Shown one piece after another: positions 9,177-17,663 of a stretch of 64,000 nt of DNA. Source of the stretch: Bifidobacterium sp. ESL0800 (GTDB taxonomy: Bacteria; Actinomycetota; Actinomycetes; Actinomycetales; Bifidobacteriaceae); the NCBI RefSeq assembly GCF_029395355.1, contig NZ_CP113913.1, positions 1,364,001-1,428,000 on the forward strand, given 5' to 3'. The translations under genes were made by a program, and so were the position numbers. Below the pieces are notes generated by a model. It ran no database searches and was not told the DNA's origin. It saw only the letters and a program-made list of their open reading frames with translations. Numbering within the stretch: the stretch's first letter is position 1; every line of letters starts with the position of its first letter.

Positions 9177-9866
9177 CTATCCTGCCGATTTGCGTTCTCC
9201 GCTCCGCCCTCTTTGCGCCGCATCCACACCATCCATCAACGCTTTCATCCACAGCATTCCCAACGCATACGTTCCCACTCCCAGCAGCAGACAAACCTGC
9301 CCCGCACTGTTGCCGAAAAGAAACGCAATCGGCTCCGCTCCCATCAGCTGCGCCAAAACGAGTGTGGCCAAAGGCAATAGGGAGAGGAGCTTTACGGTGG
9401 AACGCGGCACGGTGAAGGCATTGTCTTTCAGATTCTTCATCATCCGGTTGCGTTTATAGGACGAAGCCACCGCATCCAGACAATGCGAGGCCTCGCATCC
9501 AAGTGTTTGGCTGAGCCTGCAGGCCAGGTCCAGCTCAACCGCCGCCTGATCCGCCTGTTCCGGCGTTTCCTTTGGCCCTAATCGCGAATGCAGGATGTCT
9601 TGCAACTGCGCCAGATCGGGCATCGACGCGGTCTCGCACAACGGTTCGCCCTGCATCTGCTCGGCAAAAGCCTCCTCAAGCGAACCACCAGCTTTGACCG
9701 ACGCCCTCAGAGCGTCGACACACGAAAGAATACCGGCCTTGTGCATCGGTGTCGTCGCCGCGGAAGCCGAACCCAGAGCCCGATGTTTGCCGGCAACATT
9801 GGGCCATCCAAAGCAAAGAACCGCAACCGTCAGCAGCAACCCGGCCATCAAAGCACTGCAATCCAT
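9177..9866 (-). CDS. TadB-like type II secretion F-domain membrane protein
   Basis: 229 residues, the second platform protein of the Tad machine. It begins with a membrane helix (MAGLLLTVAVLCFGW), then a cytoplasmic helical bundle with SCVDALRASVKAGGSLEEAFAE and ELDLACRLSQTLGCEASHCLDAV, and ends with two hydrophobic helices (LLSLLPLATLVLAQLMG and VCLLLGVGTYALGMLWM). This is the T2SSF layout of actinobacterial TadB. It starts 4 nt after the tadA stop, so it is co-translated with the ATPase gene. The 183 nt between it and tadC contain only a short open frame with a GTG start, which I do not call. Confidence 0.87.
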   Translation of the reverse strand: MDCSALMAGLLLTVAVLCFGWPNVAGKHRALGSASAATTPMHKAGILSCVDALRASVKAGGSLEEAFAEQMQGEPLCETASMPDLAQLQDILHSRLGPKETPEQADQAAVELDLACRLSQTLGCEASHCLDAVASSYKRNRMMKNLKDNAFTVPRSTVKLLSLLPLATLVLAQLMGAEPIAFLFGNSAGQVCLLLGVGTYALGMLWMKALMDGVDAAQRGRSGERKSAG

Positions 9867-9870
9867 ATAA

Positions 9871-10863
9871 TCACCCCGTCCAATGCCTCAAGAAGGCGTC
9901 CCATCCGGGCCCGGGAACCGGCATTCCCGCTCCGTCCCAAGTCGCTATCGCCTCGCCGACAAAACGCTCGGAATCCTTGGAAAGCCGACCAATCTGCGCA
10001 ATCCGCCGTTTGCCGTTGCTGCGCTCAAGATGCAGGACGACGTCAAACGCCCCGGCGGCAAGCATCGACAGAGCCGGCGCGCTAAGTCCGGCCAAAAGCC
10101 CCAAGGACACCAATCGAGAGGGCACACGGTCGACGCTGTCGGCGTGCAGGGTGACCATGCCGCCATGATGCCCCGAGTTGAATGCCCGCAGCAGGTCGGC
10201 GATCTCCTCGCCTCGGCATTCTCCTAGAATGATGCGGTCCGGGCGCATACGCAACGTGGCCTTCACCAATTCCGGCAGACCTATCGCCCCCGCACCTTCC
10301 ACATTGGCCTCGCGAACGACCAGTGAGACATGATTGCCACGACCGAGCGTGCCCAGTTCCCGCACCTCCTCGACACTGACCACGCGCTCGGCAGGATCGG
10401 CTTGGGCGAGCAATGCCTTGAGCAGTGTGGTCTTGCCGGCTCCAGTACCGCCGGTAATCAGTATCGTCGCACGTTTGCAAACCAGGCCGCACAGCAGCGG
10501 GAACCATGAAGACGGAAACAGGCCACGCGCCCCAAGCCCGCTCAGCCTCGGAACCGTTCGGCTCGGGAAACGTATGGAAATGCTCGCGCCCATAGGCACA
10601 ATCGGCGCAATGACCGCATGGATACGAATACCTTCGACACTGGAGGCGTCGGCGATCGGGCAGGCGTCATCGAGCCGCTTGCCCAGTTGCGCGCACAGCT
10701 GGGTCGCGTATTCGCGGACGACCTGTGGCGAACGAAACGGCACTGCCGGGCGGTATTCGCTCATTCCACTACCCCGATCGACCCACACCCGGCCCTCGCA
10801 GGTCACGGCGATATCGGTCAGCGCAGGCTCATGGGCCAGCTCCTCCAGAGGTCCGAACATCAT
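9871..10863 (-). CDS. tadA: Tad pilus assembly ATPase TadA/CpaF
   Basis: 330 residues, hexameric secretion ATPase that powers Flp pilus assembly at the cytoplasmic face. Walker A is GGTGAGKTTLLKALL near residue 141; the Asp box appears as VEEVRELGTLG, Walker B as RPDRIILGECRGEEIADLL, and the His box as GHHGGMVTLHADS. The N-terminal domain is short compared with CpaF of Gram-negative bacteria but normal for the actinobacterial branch. The ATG overlaps the tadZ stop codon (ATGA), so the two are translationally coupled. Confidence 0.96.
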   Translation of the reverse strand: MMFGPLEELAHEPALTDIAVTCEGRVWVDRGSGMSEYRPAVPFRSPQVVREYATQLCAQLGKRLDDACPIADASSVEGIRIHAVIAPIVPMGASISIRFPSRTVPRLSGLGARGLFPSSWFPLLCGLVCKRATILITGGTGAGKTTLLKALLAQADPAERVVSVEEVRELGTLGRGNHVSLVVREANVEGAGAIGLPELVKATLRMRPDRIILGECRGEEIADLLRAFNSGHHGGMVTLHADSVDRVPSRLVSLGLLAGLSAPALSMLAAGAFDVVLHLERSNGKRRIAQIGRLSKDSERFVGEAIATWDGAGMPVPGPGWDAFLRHWTG

Positions 10864-12344
10864 CGCTGCTCATCTCCTTCAACGGCGTCGCTAAGGGCAT
10901 TGGCCAACTGCGTCATCACCGAACGGTCGGACTTCGAGATTTTGAGCCCAAGCCCTTCCAGCGCATCGCTGATTCTCGCGCTGTTGAGGCACATCGGTCC
11001 AAGGACCCGATGCCCCAAATACTCGCTGGCCTCGTTGACACTCACCACGCCCCGTCGCCGTGACGTTCCTCTCGGCTCGATGCCTACAATCGCCGCGAGA
11101 CGCACAGGTGCGGGGTTTTCGAGGTTTCGGATACCGCCCTCTTCCTTCGCGATATCCGCGCCATTCGAACGAGAGGATAGACGATCAGAGAGATCGCAGG
11201 AGCCATCGGTCCCATCAGCACAGCTGGCGCCACCTCGACCGGACGAGCTTATACGCCCCGAAGAGACCCGCTGCATCAAGGCCCTGCAACGGGCAAGGCC
11301 GAGCACGGAAAGTTCGGTCACCAGAACGACGAGTGCGTGCCGCAACTGTGGAACCATATCGATAACCCTGCCACGCGAGCCGTCGACCAGCACTATGTCC
11401 ACGCTGCGTTCCAAAGCCGCCATCGCAGCCTCGGCCTCCCACCATTCGGGCACCTCACTGTTCCATGAATCGAATGCCAGGACGGGAATGCCTTCCCAAT
11501 GCGGAAGCCGTTTGCACAGCACTTCGCCGTCGAGTTTGCCCAACGGCGCGTTCAGGGTGCCGAACCGCAGTCCCTTGTCGTTTTCAAGTCCTAGAAGGAC
11601 ATCGAGCCCACCGGAAGCAAAGTCCGCATCTACCAATGCGGTGCGTCTGCCCCGATTTTTGAGCTGCAAGGCGGTCAGCGAACAGAGCCCGCTCAGCCCC
11701 ACTCCCCCACTCGCCGAGAGGAAAACCGCCGAGCGCCTGCCGACCGCGCGGGCAGCAACGCTTTTGATTTCCGACAAGTCCTGAGATGAAGTCCGGCCGT
11801 CTTGCTCCTTGCGTTCCTCTTGTATCTCTTGCATCGCAAAGGCCTCGCTTGCCTGCTCTGCGCGCAACGCCGGAGGTCTCGTAAGCGTCGTTACCACCAC
11901 GGGAGCGGTCTGAGAGCGACGAACCTTTCTTTCCTGCGCCATGGCAGGACGGGGCATCGGCGCGGCCGAGGGCGAAGCGAAGGGGGTTGCCTTCCACGCA
12001 ACGGATGGCCACGTTCCGGCCGGCAGACTTCCGAAAGCCTGCACAAAACCTCGCGTCCGTGGTATAGCAGACGCATTCAACGGCAGATCAGGCGCATTCA
12101 AGGATTGCGGGGAACTCGGCAATGCGAGCACGGGCAACGGGCGAGGCGAGCGACACGGCCGGGGTTTCGCACACGACGGCGACCTTGCCGGAGGCGGAAT
12201 CGAGGAAATCACGGAAGCCGGCTTTTGCGCCCGCAACCTCCTGACGGGTCTTCCTCTCACCTCGGCAGGCAGCAATATCCTTTTGTGCCGCGCAAAGGGC
12301 ATATCCGTACGTGCTGGCCGAGGAATCGATAGTGCATTGTTCAT
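10860..12344 (-). CDS. TadZ/CpaE-like protein with degenerate P-loop
   Basis: First gene of the tad locus. About 200 residues of Pro/Arg/Ala-rich, apparently disordered sequence precede a MinD/ParA-like domain. The domain shows RRSAVFLSASGGVGLSGL where the deviant Walker A would be (both lysines are missing), TALVDADFASGGLDVLLGLE, VDIVLVDGSRGRV and ALVVLVTELSVLGLAR. This matches the CpaE-like proteins seen beside actinobacterial secretion ATPases; TadZ localises the pilus apparatus. ATP hydrolysis is doubtful without the P-loop lysine. The start is uncertain: I give ATG 12344, while in-frame TTG codons at 12356 and 12380 are possible and an AGGAAG lies between them. Confidence 0.78.
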   Translation of the reverse strand: MNNALSIPRPARTDMPFARHKRILLPAEVRGRPVRRLRAQKPASVISSIPPPARSPSCAKPRPCRSPRPLPVLALPSSPQSLNAPDLPLNASAIPRTRGFVQAFGSLPAGTWPSVAWKATPFASPSAAPMPRPAMAQERKVRRSQTAPVVVTTLTRPPALRAEQASEAFAMQEIQEERKEQDGRTSSQDLSEIKSVAARAVGRRSAVFLSASGGVGLSGLCSLTALQLKNRGRRTALVDADFASGGLDVLLGLENDKGLRFGTLNAPLGKLDGEVLCKRLPHWEGIPVLAFDSWNSEVPEWWEAEAAMAALERSVDIVLVDGSRGRVIDMVPQLRHALVVLVTELSVLGLARCRALMQRVSSGRISSSGRGGASCADGTDGSCDLSDRLSSRSNGADIAKEEGGIRNLENPAPVRLAAIVGIEPRGTSRRRGVVSVNEASEYLGHRVLGPMCLNSARISDALEGLGLKISKSDRSVMTQLANALSDAVEGDEQR

Positions 12345-12394
12345 ATATCCATTCAATCCACTTCCTACCCGGGAACGCAAGCTGAAACGGGTAG

Positions 12395-12438
12395 TGTGGT
12401 CGAATGATAGGGGTTATCCACATTTGAGGCGTGTCGCG
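12395..12438 (-). promoter_or_regulatory. 44-bp element shared with pilin upstream region (copy B)
   Basis: Matches 8231-8274 at 37 of 44 positions. It lies about 50 nt upstream of the tadZ start. It contains TTATCCACA (12414-12422), a perfect DnaA-box sequence; copy A has TTATGCACA at the same place. On the right are the further short words GATGCACATT and CATCCACAAC, also seen in another arrangement beside copy A. Confidence 0.55.
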
Positions 12439-12495
12439 GGAAAAATTGCCGAACGATGCACATTCATCCACAACAAACATATCCATAACAAACAA

Positions 12496-12533
12496 ACTGG
12501 CCTGCAACCCAATCAAGCAGGTTGCAGGCCAGT
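12496..12533 (-). terminator. terminator of pnp
   Basis: Perfect 14-bp stem, ACTGGCCTGCAACC with GGTTGCAGGCCAGT, around a 10-nt loop. On the minus strand it is followed by TTTGTTTG. It lies about 90 nt downstream of the pnp stop codon and separates pnp from the tad locus. Confidence 0.85.
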
Positions 12534-12623
12534 TATCGTCTATCGGGCGATTGGCCGGTTAACGGATTGAATCAATCAAACACGTCATCAGCCAACCGAT
12601 CAATCGATCAGACAATCAGTCGA

Positions 12624-15362
12624 TCAGTCATCGAACGGATCGAAGTCACGGCGGACACGGCGGCGCGGACGCTCGCTGCGCTCTTCGCGGTCCTCGCGAT
12701 ATTCGTCATAATGATCGTCGGTGGCATAGCGCGGGTTGCGATCGTTGCGACGGCCACCACCGCGGTGTCCTTCGTGGCGATCGGAACGACGGTAATCATC
12801 GCGATCTTCACGACGGCGACGCGGACGATCCTCAAAATCAGCATCGTCACGATCCTCACGGTCCTCACGACTACGGCGAGAACGACGGTCGTCGCGATCA
12901 TCGCGATCGGAACGACGACGATCCTCACGGTCCTCACGACGGCGACGCGGACGATCCTCAAAATCAGCATCGTCACGATCCTCGCGGTCGTCACGGCTGC
13001 GGCGAGAACGACGGTCATCACGATCATCGCGATCGGAACGACGACGATCATCTCGATCGTGGTCATGGTCACGGTGGCCGCGATAGCCACGCCCGCCACG
13101 CTCGTCACGGTCATGGTCACGATGGCCACGACCACCGCCGCGTGGGCCGGATTCCTGATCCTCGAAGCCGGGAATGGCCAGCGAGATCTTGCCGCGGTCG
13201 TCGACGCCCTGGACGGTCACCTCAACGGTGTCGCCTTCCTTCAGCACGTCTTCGACGGCGTCGATACGCTCGCCGTTGGTGAGGTTGCGGATCTGCGAGA
13301 TATGCAGCAGGCCGTCGGTGCCGGGGGTCAGATTGACGAACGCGCCGAAGCTCGTGGTCTTGACGACCTTGCCGTTGAAGTTCTCGCCGACAGCGGGGAC
13401 GTGCGGATGCGCGATGGCGTCGATGGTCTCCTTGGCCTTCTCGGCTCCGTCGCCGCCTTCGGAAGCGATGTAGACGGTACCGTCGTCCTCAACAGAAACG
13501 TCGGCGCCGGTCTCTTCCTGAATCTGGTTGATCATCTTGCCCTTGGGCCCGATGATCTCGCCGATCTTGTCGACCGGAACGGTGGTGGTGAGGATGCGCG
13601 GAGCGTACGGGCTCATCTCGGCCGGAGCGTCGATGCACTCGTTGATGACCTCGAGGATCGTGGTGCGGGCTTCCTTCGCCTGCTGCAGAGCGGCGGCCAG
13701 AACGTCGGCGGGGATGCCGTCGAGCTTGGTGTCGAGCTGGAGCGCGGTGATGAACTCGGAGGTGCCGGCGACCTTGAAGTCCATGTCGCCGAACGCGTCT
13801 TCGGCGCCCAGGATGTCGGTCAGGGTCTTGTAGATGTGCTTGCCGTCGACGTCACCGGAGATGAGGCCCATCGCGATGCCCGCGACCGGAGCCTTCAGCG
13901 GAACGCCCGCGTCGAGCAGCGAGAGCGTGGAGGCGCAGACGGAGCCCATGGAGGTCGAACCGTTGGAACCGATGGCCTCGGAGACCTGGCGGATGGCGTA
14001 CGGGAAGTCTTCCTTGCTGGGAAGCACCGGCACGAGCGCCTTCTCGGCCAGGGCCCCGTGGCCGACCTCGCGACGCTTCGGGGAGCCGACACGGCCGGTC
14101 TCACCGGTCGAATACGGCGGCATCTCGTAATTGTGCATGTAACGCTTGGTGGACGGTCCGGAGATGGCGTCGAGCGTCTGCTCCATCTTCAACATATTGA
14201 GCGTGGTGACGCCGAGAATCTGGGTCTCGCCACGCTGGAAGAGCGCGGAACCGTGCACGCGCGGCACGATGCCGACTTCGGCGGAAAGCGTGCGGATGTC
14301 GCGCAGGCCGCGGCCATCGATACGGAAGTCCTCGGTCAGGACGCGACGGCGCACGATCTGGCGCTGCAGTTCCTTGAAGGCGTTGCCGAGTTCCTTTTCC
14401 TTTTCGGCGTCGTCCATGTCGGTGAATTCGTCGGCGAGACGCGCGCGGACGTCTTCCTTGATCTCGTGGATGCGCTCCTGACGCGGCAGCTTGGCCGCGA
14501 TGGAGAGGGCGTCGTTGAGGTCGGCGTGGGCAATTTCGTCGATGCGCTTGTAGAGCTCGTCCGTATATTCCGGGAAGAGTTGGAATTCCTTGTCGTTGCC
14601 CTTGCCGGCCTTTTCCTTGAGCTCGTTCTGAGCCTCGCAGATGACCTTGATGAACGGCTTGGCGGCTTCCAGCCCACCGGCCACGACTTCCTCATCCGGC
14701 TTGATCTGGCCCTCGTCGTAGATGAGGTTCCAGGCGTTCTTGCCGGCGCCGGCCTCGATCATGGCGATGGCGACATCGCCGTTTTCGACGACACGGCCGG
14801 CCACGACGAGCTCGAAGACCGCGCGGTCACGCTCGCTCCAACGCGGGAAGGCGACCCACTGGCCGTCGACCAACGCCAGGCGCACACCGGAGACCGGGCC
14901 TTCGAAAGGCAGGCCGGAGATCATGGTGGAAGCCGAAGCCGCGTTCAACGCGATCATGTCGTAGGCATCGTCCGGGTTGCAGGCAAGCACGGTCTCGACG
15001 ACCTGCACCTCGTTGCGCAGCGTGTGCGGGAAGAGCGGGCGCAGCGGGCGATCGATGATACGGCAGGCCAGTATGGCGTCGTTCGAAGGACGGCCTTCAC
15101 GACGGAAGAACGAGCCCGGGATCTTGCCGGCGGCGTACATCTTCTCTTCCACATCGACGGTCAGCGGGAAGAAATCGTAGTTCTCCTTCGGGCTGCTTCC
15201 GGCGGTGGTGGTCGAAAGGACCATCGAATCGTCATCGAGGTAGGCGGCTACGGCGCCGTCCGCCTGCTGGGCCAAACGGCCCGTTTCGAAGCGCAAGGTG
15301 CGCTTGCCAAATGTTCCATTGTCAATAACGGCCTCTACGGCCTTGATTTCGGGACCCTCCAA
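12624..15362 (-). CDS. pnp: polyribonucleotide nucleotidyltransferase (PNPase) with Arg/Asp-rich tail
   Basis: Phosphorolytic 3'-5' exoribonuclease. The 912 residues contain two RNase PH domains ([27 protein letters not shown]-type core with [19 protein letters not shown]), a KH domain near residues 595-655 ([19 protein letters not shown]), and an S1 domain near 655-720 ([18 protein letters not shown]). From about residue 738 to the end is a tail made almost only of Arg, Asp, Glu, Ser, Gly and His, with a duplicated 42-residue block. The start is a TTG at 15362, preceded by AAAGGAGG at ideal spacing; the protein begins [12 protein letters not shown] after it. Lying downstream of rpsO is the classical order, but a terminator separates them here. 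Confidence 0.96.
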   Translation of the reverse strand: MEGPEIKAVEAVIDNGTFGKRTLRFETGRLAQQADGAVAAYLDDDSMVLSTTTAGSSPKENYDFFPLTVDVEEKMYAAGKIPGSFFRREGRPSNDAILACRIIDRPLRPLFPHTLRNEVQVVETVLACNPDDAYDMIALNAASASTMISGLPFEGPVSGVRLALVDGQWVAFPRWSERDRAVFELVVAGRVVENGDVAIAMIEAGAGKNAWNLIYDEGQIKPDEEVVAGGLEAAKPFIKVICEAQNELKEKAGKGNDKEFQLFPEYTDELYKRIDEIAHADLNDALSIAAKLPRQERIHEIKEDVRARLADEFTDMDDAEKEKELGNAFKELQRQIVRRRVLTEDFRIDGRGLRDIRTLSAEVGIVPRVHGSALFQRGETQILGVTTLNMLKMEQTLDAISGPSTKRYMHNYEMPPYSTGETGRVGSPKRREVGHGALAEKALVPVLPSKEDFPYAIRQVSEAIGSNGSTSMGSVCASTLSLLDAGVPLKAPVAGIAMGLISGDVDGKHIYKTLTDILGAEDAFGDMDFKVAGTSEFITALQLDTKLDGIPADVLAAALQQAKEARTTILEVINECIDAPAEMSPYAPRILTTTVPVDKIGEIIGPKGKMINQIQEETGADVSVEDDGTVYIASEGGDGAEKAKETIDAIAHPHVPAVGENFNGKVVKTTSFGAFVNLTPGTDGLLHISQIRNLTNGERIDAVEDVLKEGDTVEVTVQGVDDRGKISLAIPGFEDQESGPRGGGRGHRDHDRDERGGRGYRGHRDHDHDRDDRRRSDRDDRDDRRSRRSRDDREDRDDADFEDRPRRRREDREDRRRSDRDDRDDRRSRRSREDREDRDDADFEDRPRRRREDRDDYRRSDRHEGHRGGGRRNDRNPRYATDDHYDEYREDREERSERPRRRVRRDFDPFDD
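12811..13062 (-). repeat. two tandem 126-bp copies inside the pnp tail
   Basis: Copies at 12811-12936 and 12937-13062 differ at only a few positions. Each encodes a 42-residue Arg/Asp/Glu-rich block containing [13 protein letters not shown]. 126 bp is in frame, so gain or loss of a copy would keep the protein intact. Confidence 0.85.
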
Positions 15363-15642
15363 GGGTTCCTCCTTTGTTTAATTTCTTATCTATCCAACAT
15401 ACTGCAAAATGCTTTGTCAACGTCCGACCTTGGTTGCTGTATGGCTTATCTGGCCTCACCAACGTTGGTGGACGGCACGTTGACTTTCACTTCTCAGTCC
15501 GGGTCAGCGCCGCCGGCACTCACGCCGGAACGCATATCCAGATATTTCAATTATCGACCCTCACCTTAGGGCCGTCGGTTTCAACACCAGCGAACATTTC
15601 TAGACGTTTACCAACGTCCATGTCCAATCAAATCAAACCTCT
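15363..15642. other. pnp leader region with palindromes, no gene
   Basis: 280 nt upstream of pnp. It holds the pnp ribosome site at its left end, a perfect 14-bp palindrome CACCAACGTTGGTG (15457-15470), and an inverted repeat GACGTT-4 nt-AACGTC (15603-15618). These may be protein or RNA-fold sites in the pnp leader. No coding frame looks real. Confidence 0.5.
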
Positions 15643-15669
15643 GAAAAAGCCCGAGCGCGGAGCCCGGGC
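15643..15669 (-). terminator. terminator of rpsO
   Basis: On the minus strand, GCCCG and CGGGC arms enclose an 11-nt G+C-rich loop, followed by TTTTT. It begins 10 nt downstream of the rpsO stop codon. Confidence 0.75.
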
Positions 15670-15678
15670 ATACAACAG

Positions 15679-15948
15679 CTATCGACGAAGACCAAGACGC
15701 TCGACCAAGGAGCGGTAACGGTTGATGTCGACCTTCTTCAGATAGTTGAGAAGACGACGACGATCGCCGACCATCAGCAGCAGGCCACGACGAGAGTGGT
15801 TGTCGTGCTGGTGGCTCTTCAGGTGCTCGGTCAGATCGGAGATACGCTTGCTCAGCAGCGCAACCTGAACCTCGGGAGATCCCGTGTCGCCTTCGTGCGT
15901 CGCATACTTGGTTACGATCTCGTGCTTTTCTTCAGCCGTAAGTGCCAC
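15679..15948 (-). CDS. rpsO: 30S ribosomal protein S15
   Basis: 89 residues, the exact family length, starting [20 protein letters not shown] and with the conserved [25 protein letters not shown] and [12 protein letters not shown]. It binds 16S rRNA helix 22 and helps form the 30S platform. The start is the GTG at 15948 with AAGGAGG 5 nt upstream; the longer open frame upstream is not part of the gene. Confidence 0.98.
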   Translation of the reverse strand: MALTAEEKHEIVTKYATHEGDTGSPEVQVALLSKRISDLTEHLKSHQHDNHSRRGLLLMVGDRRRLLNYLKKVDINRYRSLVERLGLRR

Positions 15949-16130
15949 GGCATCCTCCTTATAGTTGCTGCGCGGTGCCGCCGGCATTATGCCGAAGCGC
16001 TCTCTATCCGCGGGCGAATACACGCCAAGTTTCAAGTATAGGAACAGGTACGGATGAATAGACATTCATGTTTCCATCAACGGTCATCGCCCCGATATCT
16101 GACTATCCGTCGAGCTGTCGCGAACCGGAA

Positions 16131-16309
16131 CGATGCGATGAAAATCAGCGCGAATCAGCCTCCGAATCATGAGAATGCTCACACCACCGATTGAACCTGC
16201 GAGGAAAATCAGCAAAAACACCGATAAATCCTGATTTTCATCGCATCTTCATTTGGGCTTGCGAGGAAAATCAAGAATCTGGGACGAAAATGCTGATTTT
16301 CATCGCATG
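16131..16309. repeat. period-62 hairpin array, family 1 (TGCGATGAAAATCAG type)
   Basis: Left arms at 16134 (TGCGATGAAAATCAG), 16198 (TGCGAGGAAAATCAG) and 16260 (TGCGAGGAAAATCA); right arms CTGATTTTCATCGCA at 16231-16245 and 16293-16307. Spacing between like arms is 64 and 62 nt for left arms and 62 nt for right arms. The first 17 bases (16132-16148) are identical to 56024-56040. It lies downstream of the membrane-protein gene at 16327 and upstream of rpsO. No open frame or transposase is linked to it. Confidence 0.8.
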
Positions 16310-16326
16310 ATCGAAATCGATATGCG

Positions 16327-17088
16327 TCAGACGGCGGCGAGCAGACCGCTGAAGAGAACGATCAAGAGGGCGATGCCTTCGATGACGAAGTACATCAGGA
16401 ACGAGGCCCAGCTACGGGTCAGCACGTTCAACGGCGAATCCTTCCTGATGCAGACAAGCAGGCCGACGAAAACGATCGCGTAGACACCCGCCGCGATCAA
16501 CGCCGCGATGATGCCGAGGTTCGCCGCGTTCGGCAGCATGGATGAGGAACCGTACATGACGTAGGTGGAATACCAGAACTGGAATTTCAGAAGCGAGACC
16601 CCCGCGATCAGCTGTTCGAAAGCCAGCAGAAGCAGGAACAGGATACGCCACAGCCAGGCATGTGCCTCGACGAAAGAAAGCGCGAAAGTGGCGAGGGCGA
16701 AGACGGTCACCGCCCACGAGACCAGCGCAACACCCTGCGGCGCAAACGGGCTCAAGAGCTTGACGATCTGTGTGGTGTGACGCACGGCGAGCACACGCCC
16801 GAACCAGTAGGGGCCGATAATCGCGACCAGCAGAATGACCAGGTAGACCACCCAGCGTATGGGGCGGAACTGGCTGCGCTTGATGTCGGCCAGGGAAAGG
16901 TCGGTCTGTGGGATGGAAGCCTCGGGGTGCTTGGAAACGCTGATCTTCTCGACCTTGCCTTCCACGATCTCGACGGCCTCGTTGCGCTTTCGCGTTTTCT
17001 CGGCCTTTTGGGCGACGCTGGAAACCGGCGTCTTCTGCGCAGTATCTTGTGAGGACTTGCGGTCTGCATCTGTCGAATCATTCGTCAT
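16327..17088 (-). CDS. polytopic membrane protein of unknown function
   Basis: I do not recognise the family. The 253 residues begin with about 75 polar, mostly charged residues (with KVEKISVSKHPEASIPQTDLS), then about six membrane segments: VVYLVILLVAIIGPYWFG, VSWAVTVFALATFALSFV, WRILFLLLLAFEQLIAGVSL, LGIIAALIAAGVYAIVFVGL and, at the end, FLMYFVIEGIALLIVLFSGL. I prefer ATG 17088 to the one at 17094, because GAGG stands 7 nt before the second and only 1 nt before the first. It is flanked by tRNA-Gly and rpsO; nothing nearby suggests a substrate. Confidence 0.75.
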   Translation of the reverse strand: MTNDSTDADRKSSQDTAQKTPVSSVAQKAEKTRKRNEAVEIVEGKVEKISVSKHPEASIPQTDLSLADIKRSQFRPIRWVVYLVILLVAIIGPYWFGRVLAVRHTTQIVKLLSPFAPQGVALVSWAVTVFALATFALSFVEAHAWLWRILFLLLLAFEQLIAGVSLLKFQFWYSTYVMYGSSSMLPNAANLGIIAALIAAGVYAIVFVGLLVCIRKDSPLNVLTRSWASFLMYFVIEGIALLIVLFSGLLAAV

Positions 17089-17244
17089 GGCCATGCCTCA
17101 TTGATCTGATGAACCTTCTGTGCATTGCCCCATCAAGGTTTCCGGCGTTACCAGCGTCAATCACATCGTTCGTGACACCGAAAACGACGGCGAGGCGATA
17201 TCTTATACAACGCTATAAGTTCGCAAATTCATTTACCGCCGCAA

Positions 17245-17318
17245 TGGAGCGGATGACGGGAATCGAACCCGCGTAATCAGTTTGGAAGACTGAGGCTCTA
17301 CCATTGAGCTACATCCGC
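17245..17318 (-). tRNA. tRNA-Gly (anticodon TCC), CCA encoded
   Basis: The minus strand reads GCGGATGTAGCTCAATGGT at the 5' end and folds into a full cloverleaf: acceptor GCGGATG/CATCCGC, D-arm GCTC..GAGC, anticodon stem TCAGT/ACTGA with loop CTTCCAA (anticodon TCC), T-arm CGGG-TTCGATT-CCCG, discriminator T, and CCA. A TATACT -10 candidate lies upstream (minus strand 17370-17365). Confidence 0.97.
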
Positions 17319-17364
17319 GTGCCGTTCGTTGCGACCACAAAGCCGCGCAAAACAACGACTTTCA

Positions 17365-17370
17365 GTATAC
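17365..17370 (-). promoter_or_regulatory. -10 box candidate for tRNA-Gly
   Basis: TATACT on the minus strand, about 47 nt upstream of the mature tRNA 5' end. The -35 region is not close to consensus. Confidence 0.4.
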
Positions 17371-17566
17371 ACGAAGCATGGAATTGGCGACACGTTCATT
17401 CATAGACTCGTGTGATCGATGAAGTGACAATATTCTTCAACCCATCCAGATAGCACCAAACGATGAATTCAACGCCAATTGACATTCCGTGCTGTGCCAA
17501 TGCCGGAACCTGATTTTGAAAATGCCGAAATTAAGCCATTCTCCTTTTTCAATAAACGGAAGAAAA

Positions 17567-17608
17567 AGCACGGAAGCGCTGATGACGATGTATCAACGCT
17601 TCCGTGCT
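17567..17608 (-). terminator. terminator of the GH3 beta-glucosidase gene
   Basis: 12-bp perfect stem AGCACGGAAGCG / CGCTTCCGTGCT, with a further TGAT/ATCA pairing in the loop; on the minus strand it is followed by TTTTTCTTCC. It lies 56 nt past the stop codon at 17664. Confidence 0.88.
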
Positions 17609-17663
17609 GCACATTCATTCATGCTATCCAGCAATCATCGATTGCCCGGTAGGGTGAATTTTG

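Noticed and set aside
12414-12422. DnaA box as a sign of a replication origin
   Set aside because: A single perfect box without a cluster, A+T-rich unwinding region or dnaA/dnaN genes; it is better read as part of the duplicated tad element.
12522-15569. 1015-codon plus-strand open frame opposite pnp
   Set aside because: It mirrors the pnp codons; its content of Asp, Val, Gly and Leu/Thr-Ile repeats is the antisense of the Arg/Asp tail, and it has no ribosome site or family motif.
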